This document shows positions 35,205 to 42,513 of a DNA stretch of 42,513 nucleotides, piece after piece; positions within the stretch are counted from its first letter, which is position 1; each line of letters starts with the position of its first letter. A program made the position numbers and the translations under genes. Source of the DNA: Gammaproteobacteria bacterium (GTDB lineage: Bacteria > Pseudomonadota > Gammaproteobacteria > JAJFKG01); contig JAJNDI010000019.1 of NCBI GenBank assembly GCA_021156325.1, positions 1 through 42,513 on the forward strand, in the 5' to 3' direction. Under the pieces are notes generated by a model that had not been told where the DNA came from, did no database searches, and worked only from the letters and a program-made list of their open reading frames with translations.

Positions 35205-36296
35205 TTATAACTCTGTTAATCGTAAGTCACGTTTAAAATAAGCTTGCGACATAGCTTTTTTAGCCAGCCGCAACGTTTCTTCTGCCGCTTGATTAGCGCG
35301 TTCTGTGCCGTCACGTAAAATAGTAAGTACCGCATGTTTATCTTTTTCAAATAGTTTACGGCGTTCCTGCATCGGTTTTAGCAATTCAATCAAGATCTCA
35401 ATCAATCTTTTTTTGCAGTCAACATCACCGATCTGACCTTTGCGATACTTATCTTTGGCTTCCTCAATCCAGACTTTATCCGGATTAAAAGTGTCATGAA
35501 AAATCCACAACGGATTATTTTCAACTTTGCCCGGATCAGTTGCCCGCAATCGATTGGGATCAGTAAACATAGCCATGATTTTTTGACGGATAACATCAGG
35601 CGGATCACTTAAAAAAATGGCGTTATTTAAAGACTTGCTCATCTTTAACAATTGACCTTCTGCAGTAGGAGCGCCTGTTCCCACCAAGCGTTTTGTACGC
35701 CCCAATTTGGTTTGCGGAATAGGGAATAATCCACCTGCTTTGATATAGTCGGCATCTTCAGTATGAGAATTTACACCGCAATATAATTGATTAAAGCGCC
35801 GTGCGACTTCACGCGTGAGTTCCATGTGCGGTTCTTGATCTTCGCCTACAGGCACGACTTCAGCCCGAAAAGTCAAAATATCAGCGATTTGAGTGACAGG
35901 ATACATTAAAAATCCAATGGAATAATTATCACTTAAGCCTTTGTTGCGGATTTCATCTTTGATCGTGGGGTTTCGCATAAGGCGGGGGAGCGGTACTAAC
36001 ATACTGAAGAAATGTGCCAGCTCTGCCATCGCAGGCACTTCGGATTGAATGAAGATCGTGGCTATTTCGGGATCAATCCCGCAGGCTAAATAATCAGTAA
36101 CAATTTCCAGGGCATTTTGATAAACAATCTGCGGTTCTTCCATGCGGGTTGTAAAGCCTTGCACGTTGGCCACAAAGAAAAAGCATTCATATTCTTTTTG
36201 CAGCAAGACACGGTTTTCGAGAGATCCCACCCAATGTCCCAAATGCAGTTTGCCAGTGGGAGTGTCGCCTGAAATGAGCCTCGCTTTGTTTGTCAT
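35205..36296 (-). CDS. trpS: Tryptophanyl-tRNA synthetase
   Basis: This class I aminoacyl-tRNA synthetase charges tRNA-Trp in the cytoplasm. The HIGH-type motif is [10 protein letters not shown] near residue 17, and the KMSKS motif is in [32 protein letters not shown] is the conserved Trp-binding and dimer region. At 363 aa it is slightly longer than the ~335-aa enzyme of enterics, with extra residues before KMSKS. Its ATG (36294-36296) overlaps the end of glyQ by 4 bp and its stop is 3 bp before glyS, so it splits the usual glyQ-glyS pair. Confidence 0.95.
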   Translation of the reverse strand: MTNKARLISGDTPTGKLHLGHWVGSLENRVLLQKEYECFFFVANVQGFTTRMEEPQIVYQNALEIVTDYLACGIDPEIATIFIQSEVPAMAELAHFFSMLVPLPRLMRNPTIKDEIRNKGLSDNYSIGFLMYPVTQIADILTFRAEVVPVGEDQEPHMELTREVARRFNQLYCGVNSHTEDADYIKAGGLFPIPQTKLGRTKRLVGTGAPTAEGQLLKMSKSLNNAIFLSDPPDVIRQKIMAMFTDPNRLRATDPGKVENNPLWIFHDTFNPDKVWIEEAKDKYRKGQIGDVDCKKRLIEILIELLKPMQERRKLFEKDKHAVLTILRDGTERANQAAEETLRLAKKAMSQAYFKRDLRLTEL

Positions 36297-37207
36297 GACA
36301 TCTCGCTTTTTAATAAGGGGAAACCTGCTTGTTCCCGTTGTTGATAATAAGCTTCAGCGACAGCACGGGTTAAAGTACGAACGCGCAGAATATAACGTTG
36401 ACGTTCTGTCACCGAAATGGCATGACGCGCATCCAGGAGATTAAAGGTATGAGACGCCTTCAGCGCCAATTCATAAGCAGGCAGCGGCAAATTTTTAGTG
36501 ATTAAATCCGCGCTTTGTTTTTCGAGCGCATCAAAATAGTGAAGCAAGGCGTTAACGTCTGCATGTTCAAAATTATAAGCCGACAGTTGGGCTTCATTTT
36601 GTTTGAACATCTCGCCATAGGTAATAACGCCAAAAGGTGTTTTGGCCCAAACGAGATCAAACATGTTATCAACACCCTGAAGCGTCATTGCTATGCGTTC
36701 CAAACCGTAAGTAAGTTCCCCTGTCACCGGCCGGCATTCCAGCCCGCCCACTTGTTGGAAATAAGTAAATTGCGAAATTTCCATACCGTTTTGCCACACT
36801 TCCCATCCCAAACCCCAGGCGCCCAAAGTAGGGGATTCCCAATTGTCTTCTACAAAACGGATATCGTGAATCAAGGGATCAATTCCTAACGAGCGCAACG
36901 AATCGAGATACAGGGTTTGAATATTATCCGGAGAAGGTTTGATGATGACTTGAAATTGATAGTAATGCTGCCCCCGGTTGGGGTTTTCCCCATAACGGCC
37001 ATCGGTGGGGCGGCGTGAAGGCTGTACATAAGCGGCTCGCCAGGGTTCCGGGCCAATCGCCCGCAAAAAAGAAGCAGGATGAAAAGTGCCTGCGCCGACT
37101 TCGAGATCCAGCGGTTGCGCAATCAAACAGCCGTTTTTAGCCCAGAAATGCTGTAAGGTGTGGATCAACCCCTGAAAGGTCATCACATTGAAAAAAGAAT
37201 CGTTCAA
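36293..37207 (-). CDS. glyQ: Glycyl-tRNA synthetase alpha subunit
   Basis: This is the catalytic alpha subunit of tetrameric glycyl-tRNA synthetase. Hallmarks are [52 protein letters not shown] and [14 protein letters not shown]. The start codon appears to be TTG at 37207, four bases after a perfect AGGAGG; this gives eight residues before TFQGL, about as in Escherichia coli. It is the first gene of glyQ-trpS-glyS-gmhB and overlaps trpS by 4 bp. Confidence 0.95.
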   Translation of the reverse strand: MNDSFFNVMTFQGLIHTLQHFWAKNGCLIAQPLDLEVGAGTFHPASFLRAIGPEPWRAAYVQPSRRPTDGRYGENPNRGQHYYQFQVIIKPSPDNIQTLYLDSLRSLGIDPLIHDIRFVEDNWESPTLGAWGLGWEVWQNGMEISQFTYFQQVGGLECRPVTGELTYGLERIAMTLQGVDNMFDLVWAKTPFGVITYGEMFKQNEAQLSAYNFEHADVNALLHYFDALEKQSADLITKNLPLPAYELALKASHTFNLLDARHAISVTERQRYILRVRTLTRAVAEAYYQQREQAGFPLLKSEMS

Positions 37208-37332
37208 TTGGCCTCCTGGGCGTTCAATAATATCCTGATCAAATAAGGGTTTATTCTAACATCAAGTGGAATGAAATAAATACTTTTCCCTTTATGTTAA
37301 AATGGTTTTTATACAGAAGCGGAGTCCCTGCA

Positions 37333-38142
37333 ATGCTAATACCCAGCAAACACCCCCAAAGCTTATCCGAGATCGTCCGGAGCAGTATTCATCACTGGCG
37401 TTCTACCTTGAAAACAATACACCATTTTATCGGCGTCTTGATAGCCGTTAAAACACTCTTGTTTATCTTGTTTTTGCGCTTAACACAGAGTGTCGCAGAG
37501 CAAAATGAGACAAGCGGGTTAATAGCCTTGTTGGTGTTGGTCGGTCTCTTGTCAGCTTATCTAGTGGGTTGTTGTTTCTTTAGTGTCTTTGCAGAAGGAG
37601 TTGGGAAACCTTTGACATCCTCGCAAGTGCTCAAAATTGTTCGGCAAAGGGCGTTATTTTACTTAAGTGTATGGCTTATCTGCGGAATGTTAAGTATGTT
37701 GGGGGCGCTCTTCTTTTTGGTTCCGGGGATTGTGTTATATATCTATACTCAGTACGCCAAATTACTGGCTTTATTTGATAAAACGAATGTAATTGATTCT
37801 CTGGTCATCAGTTTGCGATTAGTGGCACGTCATTGGTGGCGTGTTTTTGCCATAGAAGCTTTTATTGTCTTAATAAGCTTTGCAGCCGTGTTAATGGGAC
37901 AGCTTGCGGAATCGGTTATCGTAATGCCGCTATCGGCGGTCATGGGTGAAAGCAGTTTAAGCCAGTTGATATTACAAGGGATTGGAACTGTTTTAAGTAT
38001 TACCGTAGTTCAACTCATCACAGTACCTTTGATAGTCAATCTGCACATTTTGCAATTGTATGACTTGAAATGCCGATATCAGGCACTCAGTAATTCTAAT
38101 TCTCATCGAAGCAAAGAAGATGAAGAAACTATCGTTTGTTAA
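37333..38142 (+). CDS. Multi-pass inner-membrane protein, unknown function
   Basis: I chose ATG 37333 (MLIPSKHPQ, 269 aa) because GGAG (37321-37324) lies 8 nt before it; the in-frame ATG at 37294 lacks such a site. Five or more hydrophobic segments are visible, near residues 25-45, 58-85, 112-140, 170-195 and 215-240. The protein has a short basic N-terminus and a charged C-terminal tail (HRSKEDEETIVC). The layout resembles small Gly/Leu-rich inner-membrane proteins such as the YciC/UPF0259 type, but I cannot assign a family. The gene is divergent from glyQ and ends before a palindromic repeat. Confidence 0.75.
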   Translation: MLIPSKHPQSLSEIVRSSIHHWRSTLKTIHHFIGVLIAVKTLLFILFLRLTQSVAEQNETSGLIALLVLVGLLSAYLVGCCFFSVFAEGVGKPLTSSQVLKIVRQRALFYLSVWLICGMLSMLGALFFLVPGIVLYIYTQYAKLLALFDKTNVIDSLVISLRLVARHWWRVFAIEAFIVLISFAAVLMGQLAESVIVMPLSAVMGESSLSQLILQGIGTVLSITVVQLITVPLIVNLHILQLYDLKCRYQALSNSNSHRSKEDEETIVC

Positions 38143-38195
38143 GAAGATATAACCTTAAACTAATTCATTGCCACACTAATTCTTGAGGGTAAAAC

Positions 38196-38262
38196 TTTAT
38201 TGGCTGCGCCGCGCCCTCTCCCGCGGCGCGGGAGAGGGCGCGAGCCGCAGGCGAAGCTTGAA
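38196..38262. repeat. GC-rich palindromic repeat, probable bidirectional terminator
   Basis: GCGCCCTCTCCCGC (38211-38224) pairs perfectly over 14 bp with GCGGGAGAGGGCGC (38228-38241) across a 3-nt loop, followed by GAGCCGCAGGCGA. It lies between the convergent membrane-protein gene and ilvE. The rest of 38143-38343 shows nothing else. Confidence 0.8.
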
Positions 38263-38343
38263 CTGACTCAGTAATGAATGTGCCTGGGTTCTTATATTTT
38301 TTGTTCATCTTTAATCTGTTAAGGACTTAAGGAGAATGATATG

Positions 38344-39249
38344 CTAGATGGCACACAAATAATGATCAAATCGAGGGAGTTTTCCCCGAACTGCATCGTG
38401 ATAAAGCGAGGTGATCTGTTCGGTAATAGGGCCTGTTTCTCCCTTACCAATGGGTTTGTCATCCACACTGTGAAAGGGGTTAATTTCAACTGCCGTTCCG
38501 CAAAAGAAAGCTTCATCAGCATTGTAAACTTCTTCCAACGTGATCTTCTTTTCGATAGCGTCTATTTGGTATTCTTTTGCTAATTCCAATACGGTTTCGC
38601 GCGTGATCCCGGGTAAAATACTCCCTTTTGTCGGAGTAAATAAGGTATTGTCTTTGACGATAAATACATTAGCAGCAGAGCCTTCAGCAACATAGCCATC
38701 GGCATCCAGCAGCAATACTTCCTGATAAGGCGTATTGCTGATTTCTTGCAGTGCCAAGATACTGTTAACGTAATGTCCGCTGATTTTGGCATCACAGATC
38801 GTAGATTTTGGGTGGATCCGCATAAAAGAACTGGTTTTAACAGCTATTTTGCCTTTGGGTAAGTACTTTCCCCAAGGCCAGCAGGCAATAGCGACATCGG
38901 TTTTTGCCCCTTTGGGATGAACCCCTACGATGTCTGCATTGTAATAAGCAATGGGTCGAATATAACCTTCCGACAGACCTGTTTCACGAACTAATTTGAC
39001 AATCGCCTCTGAGAGCATTTTGAGTGAAAAAGGCAGTGTCATTTTCAAAGCAGCGGCAGAATATAAGAAGCGTTCCATATGACATTGCAAGCGGAAAATA
39101 GCCGGTCCGCTTTCTGTGGCATAAAAGCGGATCCCCTCGAAGATTCCGCTGCCATAATGCAAGCCGTGTGTTAAGACATGGGTGGTGGCTTTTTCCCACG
39201 GAATAAATTCGCCATTCTGCCAAATGAGGCTGGTTTTTTGGACATGCAT
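38344..39249 (-). CDS. ilvE: Branched-chain amino acid aminotransferase
   Basis: This PLP fold-type IV transaminase interconverts Leu, Ile and Val with their 2-oxo acids. Family features are GLHYGSGIFEGIR near residue 30, RPIAYYNADIVGV, and the catalytic Lys in DAKISGHYVNS. LLLDADGYVAEGSAANVF carries the PLP-binding Glu, and LPGITRETVLELA holds the phosphate loop. At 301 aa it is normal length. It is a single gene here, divergent from metN; the 168-bp gap must hold both promoters. No leader peptide or attenuator of the ilv type is seen. Confidence 0.94.
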   Translation of the reverse strand: MHVQKTSLIWQNGEFIPWEKATTHVLTHGLHYGSGIFEGIRFYATESGPAIFRLQCHMERFLYSAAALKMTLPFSLKMLSEAIVKLVRETGLSEGYIRPIAYYNADIVGVHPKGAKTDVAIACWPWGKYLPKGKIAVKTSSFMRIHPKSTICDAKISGHYVNSILALQEISNTPYQEVLLLDADGYVAEGSAANVFIVKDNTLFTPTKGSILPGITRETVLELAKEYQIDAIEKKITLEEVYNADEAFFCGTAVEINPFHSVDDKPIGKGETGPITEQITSLYHDAVRGKLPRFDHYLCAI

Positions 39250-39355
39250 CTCTTCATCTCGTATTTTTCTAAAGCAAGGTCATTATAAAGGGATAGCCTT
39301 AAAACTGCAAAATATTAACTATTTGAATTTCAAGATGTTTTTTATCGGTTATAGA

Positions 39356-39384
39356 TTGACGTTCGATCTCTGCTTTGTTAGCAT
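39356..39384 (+). promoter_or_regulatory. Possible sigma-70 promoter of metN-metIQ
   Basis: TTGACG (39356-39361) is followed after 17 bp by TAGCAT (39379-39384). This would leave a ~27-nt leader, too short for a SAM riboswitch. No clear MetJ-box array is visible. Confidence 0.4.
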
Positions 39385-39417
39385 CTCAAGCCAGCCTTAA
39401 TCAATAAGACAAGTCAA

Positions 39418-40461
39418 ATGAGCGCACCCTTATTAACTTTAGTCGATCTTCACAAAGCCTATGAGGTGAATAACACAGCCGTTAGCGCCTTGCGCGGCAT
39501 TCACCTTTCGGTTGCGCGCGGGGCGATTGTAGGGATTATCGGAAAAAGCGGGGCAGGTAAAAGCACGTTGATACGCTCAATTAACCTTTTGGAACGCCCC
39601 ACAAAGGGTTCTGTTATTTTTGACGGACAAGATTTAAAAACATTAACGAATGAAAATCTTAGAAAAGTACGCCAGCAGATGGGGATGATTTTCCAGCATT
39701 TTAATTTATTATCTTCGCGTACCGTATTTCAAAATGCAGCTTTACCGCTTGAATTACAAGGACTTAAAAAAAGTGAAATCACCAATCGCGTGATGCCTTT
39801 ATTAGAGTTAGTCGGTTTAAGCGGCAGGCTCGACTATTTTCCCGAGCAATTAAGCGGAGGCCAAAAACAACGGGTTGCGATTGCAAGGGCCTTGGCTTTG
39901 CGGCCGCAGTTACTCCTGTGTGATGAAGCCACTTCAGCGTTGGATCCCGAATCAACGCGTGCCATTTTAAATTTGCTAAAACAGATCAACCAAGAGATGG
40001 GGCTAACGATAGTCTTGATTACGCATGCGATGGACGTGATCAAGCAAATCTGTGATCAAGTAGGCGTCATAGACGAGGGGCAATTGGTTGAATGGGGTGA
40101 AGTGGTAGAAGTCTTTGCCAATCCACAACATCCTGTCACGCAGCGCTTAATAGGCCAAGTAGTACAATGGGAATTACCTGAAAATCTGCAGCCACAAGTT
40201 CGTTCACAGCAAACCGCCGGATTGCATCTCTTGGTGCGGCTAACTTTTGTCAATAATTCAGCGAAAACCCCTTTGATCAGTCATATTCATGAACGATTTG
40301 GCGTTACCGTTAATATTTTGCAAGCGGATTTAGAGTACATTCATGGCAATAGTCTGGGATTTATGCTGTGTCAATTGATAGGAACGTCACAAGACATTGA
40401 TAAGGCATTGCATTATTTAACAGAACACTCCGTTAAATCAGAGGCCATGGGATATGTCTAA
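39418..40461 (+). CDS. metN: Methionine ABC importer ATP-binding protein
   Basis: This is the ATPase of the MetNIQ methionine importer. Walker A is GKSGAGKST (~42-50), the Q-loop FQHFN, the signature LSGGQKQR, Walker B LLLCDEATSALD and the H-loop ITHAMD. The C-terminal ~80 residues (LVRLTFVNNSAKTPLIS onward) are the NIL/ACT-like domain that binds methionine and inhibits transport when the cell is replete. At 347 aa it is normal. The downstream gene starts within its last codons (8-bp overlap). Confidence 0.94.
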   Translation: MSAPLLTLVDLHKAYEVNNTAVSALRGIHLSVARGAIVGIIGKSGAGKSTLIRSINLLERPTKGSVIFDGQDLKTLTNENLRKVRQQMGMIFQHFNLLSSRTVFQNAALPLELQGLKKSEITNRVMPLLELVGLSGRLDYFPEQLSGGQKQRVAIARALALRPQLLLCDEATSALDPESTRAILNLLKQINQEMGLTIVLITHAMDVIKQICDQVGVIDEGQLVEWGEVVEVFANPQHPVTQRLIGQVVQWELPENLQPQVRSQQTAGLHLLVRLTFVNNSAKTPLISHIHERFGVTVNILQADLEYIHGNSLGFMLCQLIGTSQDIDKALHYLTEHSVKSEAMGYV

Positions 40462-41902
40462 CTTCGCTTTATTATCCTTAACAAAAGCGCTTTCAGAAAC
40501 CTTGTATATGGTATTTATATCAAGCATCGCAGGTATCTCTTTAGGCTTAATATTAGGCATTATTTTATTTTTTACACAAAAAAGCCTAAATAAACGGGCA
40601 CAATGGCTGTATCAAATGTTAGGATTTTTAGTAAATGTAACACGTTCCGTGCCTTTTATTATTTTATTGATTGGGATCATTCCCTTAACTTCTCTTTTAA
40701 TCGGAACCTTTATCGGCACTACCGCGGCGATTGTGCCTTTAACAATAGCCGCCATTCCTTTTTATGCGAGAATTACTGAAAGCGCGCTCTTTGAGGTGCC
40801 GTTAGGTTTATTAGAAGCAGCCTATGCCATGGGCGCAACACGCCTTCAATTGATTTATAAAGTGTTATTGCCGGAAGCCTTTCCTGCGCTGATGAAAGGC
40901 GCCACCTTAACCATGATTGGTTTAATCGGTTATTCTGCCATGGCTGGCGCTGTGGGCGGCGGCGGCTTGGGGGAACTTGCTATCAATTATGGTTACCAGC
41001 GTTTTAATACGATGGTGATCGTAGAAACCGTCATAGTGTTAGTGGTGTTAGTACAAATTTTACAAATGATAGGAGACAGGATAGCTGCATCACGCCATCA
41101 TTATGCTTTACTTTATTTTATTCTCCTATTAGGTGTTATTTCGCTATTACCGTTTTTCTTTTTGAGCCTTCATAAAACGGAAAATACCCTACGCATTGGG
41201 GTTATTTCGGGGGTCTCTGAAGACGTGATGCAAGCGGCAAAAGAGGTTGCAAAAAATCGATATAATCTAGATCTCTCTATGGTGACGTTTAATGATTATA
41301 CTCTGCCGAATGTTGCTTTAAATGACGGCAAGATTGAAGCCAATATTTTTCAGCATCAGCCTTATCTCGATGCTCAAATTCAAAGCCGCGGTTTTAAGTT
41401 AGTGACAGTGGCTAAAACTTTTGTCTATCCTATAGGGTTTTATTCCAGAAAGATAAAACAAATAACCCAGTTAAAGCAGAAAGCCTTGATTGGAATTTCA
41501 AATGATCCCAGTAATCAGGCGCGCGCTTTGTTATTGTTACAAAAGGCAGGTTTGATCGGGTTAAAAGATAAGGGATCAGTTACTTCCACAGTACAAGATA
41601 TTATTAATAATCCCAAACAATTACAGTTTGTGACTCTGGATGCTGCCCAATTAGCCCATGCACTATCCGAAGTCGATTTAGCGGCTGTTAATAATGATTT
41701 TCTGAGTTCTGCGGGCTTAACGTTAAGTGATGCGATTATCAGGGAGGATAAAGATTCCCCCTACGCCAATGTGATGGTAGTGGCTTCCAGAAATCAGGAT
41801 GCTCCCTGGGTGCAACCCTTGGTGGAAGTAATGCATTCTCCGGAAGTGAATGCTGCAACGATGCAGATCTATTCCAAAGAGGGTGCAATTCCTGCCTGGT
41901 AG
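40454..41902 (+). CDS. metIQ: Fused methionine permease and substrate-binding protein (MetI-MetQ)
   Basis: Residues ~1-215 are the MetI permease: five membrane segments and the coupling EAA-type loop (LEAAYAMGATRLQLIYKVLLPEAFPAL). A further hydrophobic segment at ~218-240 leads straight into a complete NlpA/MetQ-type binding protein (LRIGVISG; NIFQHQPYLDAQ; IGISNDPSNQARALLLL; ending NAATMQIYSKEGAIPAW). The usual lipoprotein signal and lipobox are absent; the extra membrane helix would tether MetQ on the periplasmic face at fixed stoichiometry to the permease. The start overlaps metN by 8 bp. There is no sign that this is two genes misread: the frame is continuous without a stop or internal ribosome-binding site. 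Confidence 0.9.
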   Translation: MSNFALLSLTKALSETLYMVFISSIAGISLGLILGIILFFTQKSLNKRAQWLYQMLGFLVNVTRSVPFIILLIGIIPLTSLLIGTFIGTTAAIVPLTIAAIPFYARITESALFEVPLGLLEAAYAMGATRLQLIYKVLLPEAFPALMKGATLTMIGLIGYSAMAGAVGGGGLGELAINYGYQRFNTMVIVETVIVLVVLVQILQMIGDRIAASRHHYALLYFILLLGVISLLPFFFLSLHKTENTLRIGVISGVSEDVMQAAKEVAKNRYNLDLSMVTFNDYTLPNVALNDGKIEANIFQHQPYLDAQIQSRGFKLVTVAKTFVYPIGFYSRKIKQITQLKQKALIGISNDPSNQARALLLLQKAGLIGLKDKGSVTSTVQDIINNPKQLQFVTLDAAQLAHALSEVDLAAVNNDFLSSAGLTLSDAIIREDKDSPYANVMVVASRNQDAPWVQPLVEVMHSPEVNAATMQIYSKEGAIPAW

Positions 41903-41976
41903 AGCGTTTTTTGCTCTAAAACCGGCAAAAAGGGAATTTCATTCTTTTTTGTCGAAAACCAACGTAACGCGTTGTT

Positions 41977-42005
41977 TTTAAAAGAATTTTTATAGATGCT
42001 ATCTT
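41977..42005 (+). promoter_or_regulatory. Possible rpoH promoter
   Basis: The extended -10 TGCTATCTT (41997-42005) has TTTAAA 17 bp before the hexamer (41977-41982). Transcription would start near 42012, just at or inside the CIRCE element. Confidence 0.4.
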
Positions 42006-42015
42006 GATATCCCCT

Positions 42016-42042
42016 CTAGCACTCGCCTTTAAAGAGTGCTAA
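42016..42042 (+). promoter_or_regulatory. CIRCE operator (HrcA binding site) upstream of rpoH
   Basis: CTAGCACTC (42016-42024), a 9-nt spacer, and GAGTGCTAA (42034-42042) match the CIRCE consensus TTAGCACTC-N9-GAGTGCTAA at 17 of 18 positions. It lies between the likely -10 and the ATG at 42114, the usual CIRCE position. HrcA would repress until heat stress titrates GroEL. Confidence 0.92.
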
Positions 42043-42113
42043 AATGGCTTTAAATTTGAGGCTTTAAGAGCCTCTGTATGAATAAATAATGATTGAAATG
42101 AAAGGAGTTGACG

Positions 42114-42513
42114 ATGACTACTACTGCTTTCGCTTTACAACCCATGGACATTAGCCTTTCTGCAGGCAGTCTGGATAGTTATATTCAAAGTGTGAATCAG
42201 ATGCCGATGTTAAGTGCAGATGAAGAACAAAGTCTGGCGAATCGACTGATCCATGACAATGATTTAAGTGCGGCGCGTCAGATGGTTTTGTCGCATTTAC
42301 GTTTTGTGGTGAAGATCGCAAGAGGTTATTCCGGTTATGGTTTATCGCAAGCCGATCTGATTCAAGAAGGCAATGTTGGCTTAATGAAAGCCGTTAAACG
42401 CTTTGACCCCACTGTCGGGGTGCGGTTGGTTTCTTTTGCGGTGCATTGGATCAAGGCTGAAATGCACGAATATATTCTGCGTAATTGGCGCATTGTGAAA
42501 GTTGCCACTACCA
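42114..42513 (+). CDS. rpoH: RNA polymerase heat-shock sigma factor RpoH, 3'-truncated by window edge
   Basis: ATG at 42114 follows AAAGGAG (42101-42107) by 6 nt, and the frame stays open to the window end (133 codons). The N-terminus ([20 protein letters not shown]) and sigma regions 1.2-2.3 match sigma-32: [50 protein letters not shown] and WRIVKVATT. Sigma-32 directs core polymerase to chaperone and protease genes. The RpoH box and region 4 lie beyond the window. A CIRCE element precedes it. Confidence 0.96.
   Translation, partial: MTTTAFALQPMDISLSAGSLDSYIQSVNQMPMLSADEEQSLANRLIHDNDLSAARQMVLSHLRFVVKIARGYSGYGLSQADLIQEGNVGLMKAVKRFDPTVGVRLVSFAVHWIKAEMHEYILRNWRIVKVATT

Overview
The window comes from a moderately AT-rich gammaproteobacterium. 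The housekeeping genes (glyQ, trpS, glyS, gmhB, ubiE, ubiJ, ubiB, ilvE, metN, rpoH) are gammaproteobacterial in sequence. Around them lie long coiled-coil proteins, eukaryotic-like protein kinases and a TPR plus arginine-methyltransferase-like protein. That mix suggests a host-associated member of the Legionellales (Coxiella, Berkiella, Aquicella or Rickettsiella-like). The assignment is inference; there is no rRNA gene here.

Region 1 (1-19,900, all + strand) is a block of large proteins of unknown function. In order they are: the 3' part of a membrane protein with a Pro/Ser repeat stalk; a giant 3,351-residue coiled-coil protein with an embedded HAD phosphatase-like domain and a duplicated helical module; a probable outer-membrane beta-barrel protein; a second stalked membrane protein with a Cys-containing ectodomain; a 470-residue unknown; and a 220-residue helical protein with its own promoter. 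The two stalked proteins share the order stalk, transmembrane segment, charged cytoplasmic domain, and both stalks are built from 36-bp repeats. I regard this block as the best candidate for an undescribed cell-surface or host-interaction system.

Region 2 (19,900-27,900) holds a PP2C phosphatase and kinase pair on the - strand and a divergent class II (B12-dependent) ribonucleotide reductase preceded by two NrdR-like boxes. A MITE-like inverted-repeat element follows, then a decayed AAA+/DUF4143 ATPase gene with one nonsense codon and two homopolymer frameshifts. Next come a possible structured RNA and a eukaryotic-like kinase with a helical tail.

Region 3 (27,900-42,513) is mainly housekeeping. 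It contains the ubiquinone operon ubiE-ubiJ-ubiB (UbiB lacks the usual C-terminal membrane hairpin), a TPR-PRMT-like protein with altered catalytic acids, and the operon glyQ-trpS-glyS-gmhB. A multi-pass membrane protein, ilvE, and a methionine ABC importer metN-metIQ with permease and binding protein fused come next. The window ends in the 5' part of rpoH, which is preceded by a near-perfect CIRCE operator, suggesting HrcA repression of the heat-shock sigma factor.

A family of GC-rich palindromes with CCCTCTCCCGC / GCGGGAGAGGG arms recurs at four places (24.1-24.5, 27.9, 32.4-32.5 and 38.2 kb), always downstream of genes and usually between convergent ones.
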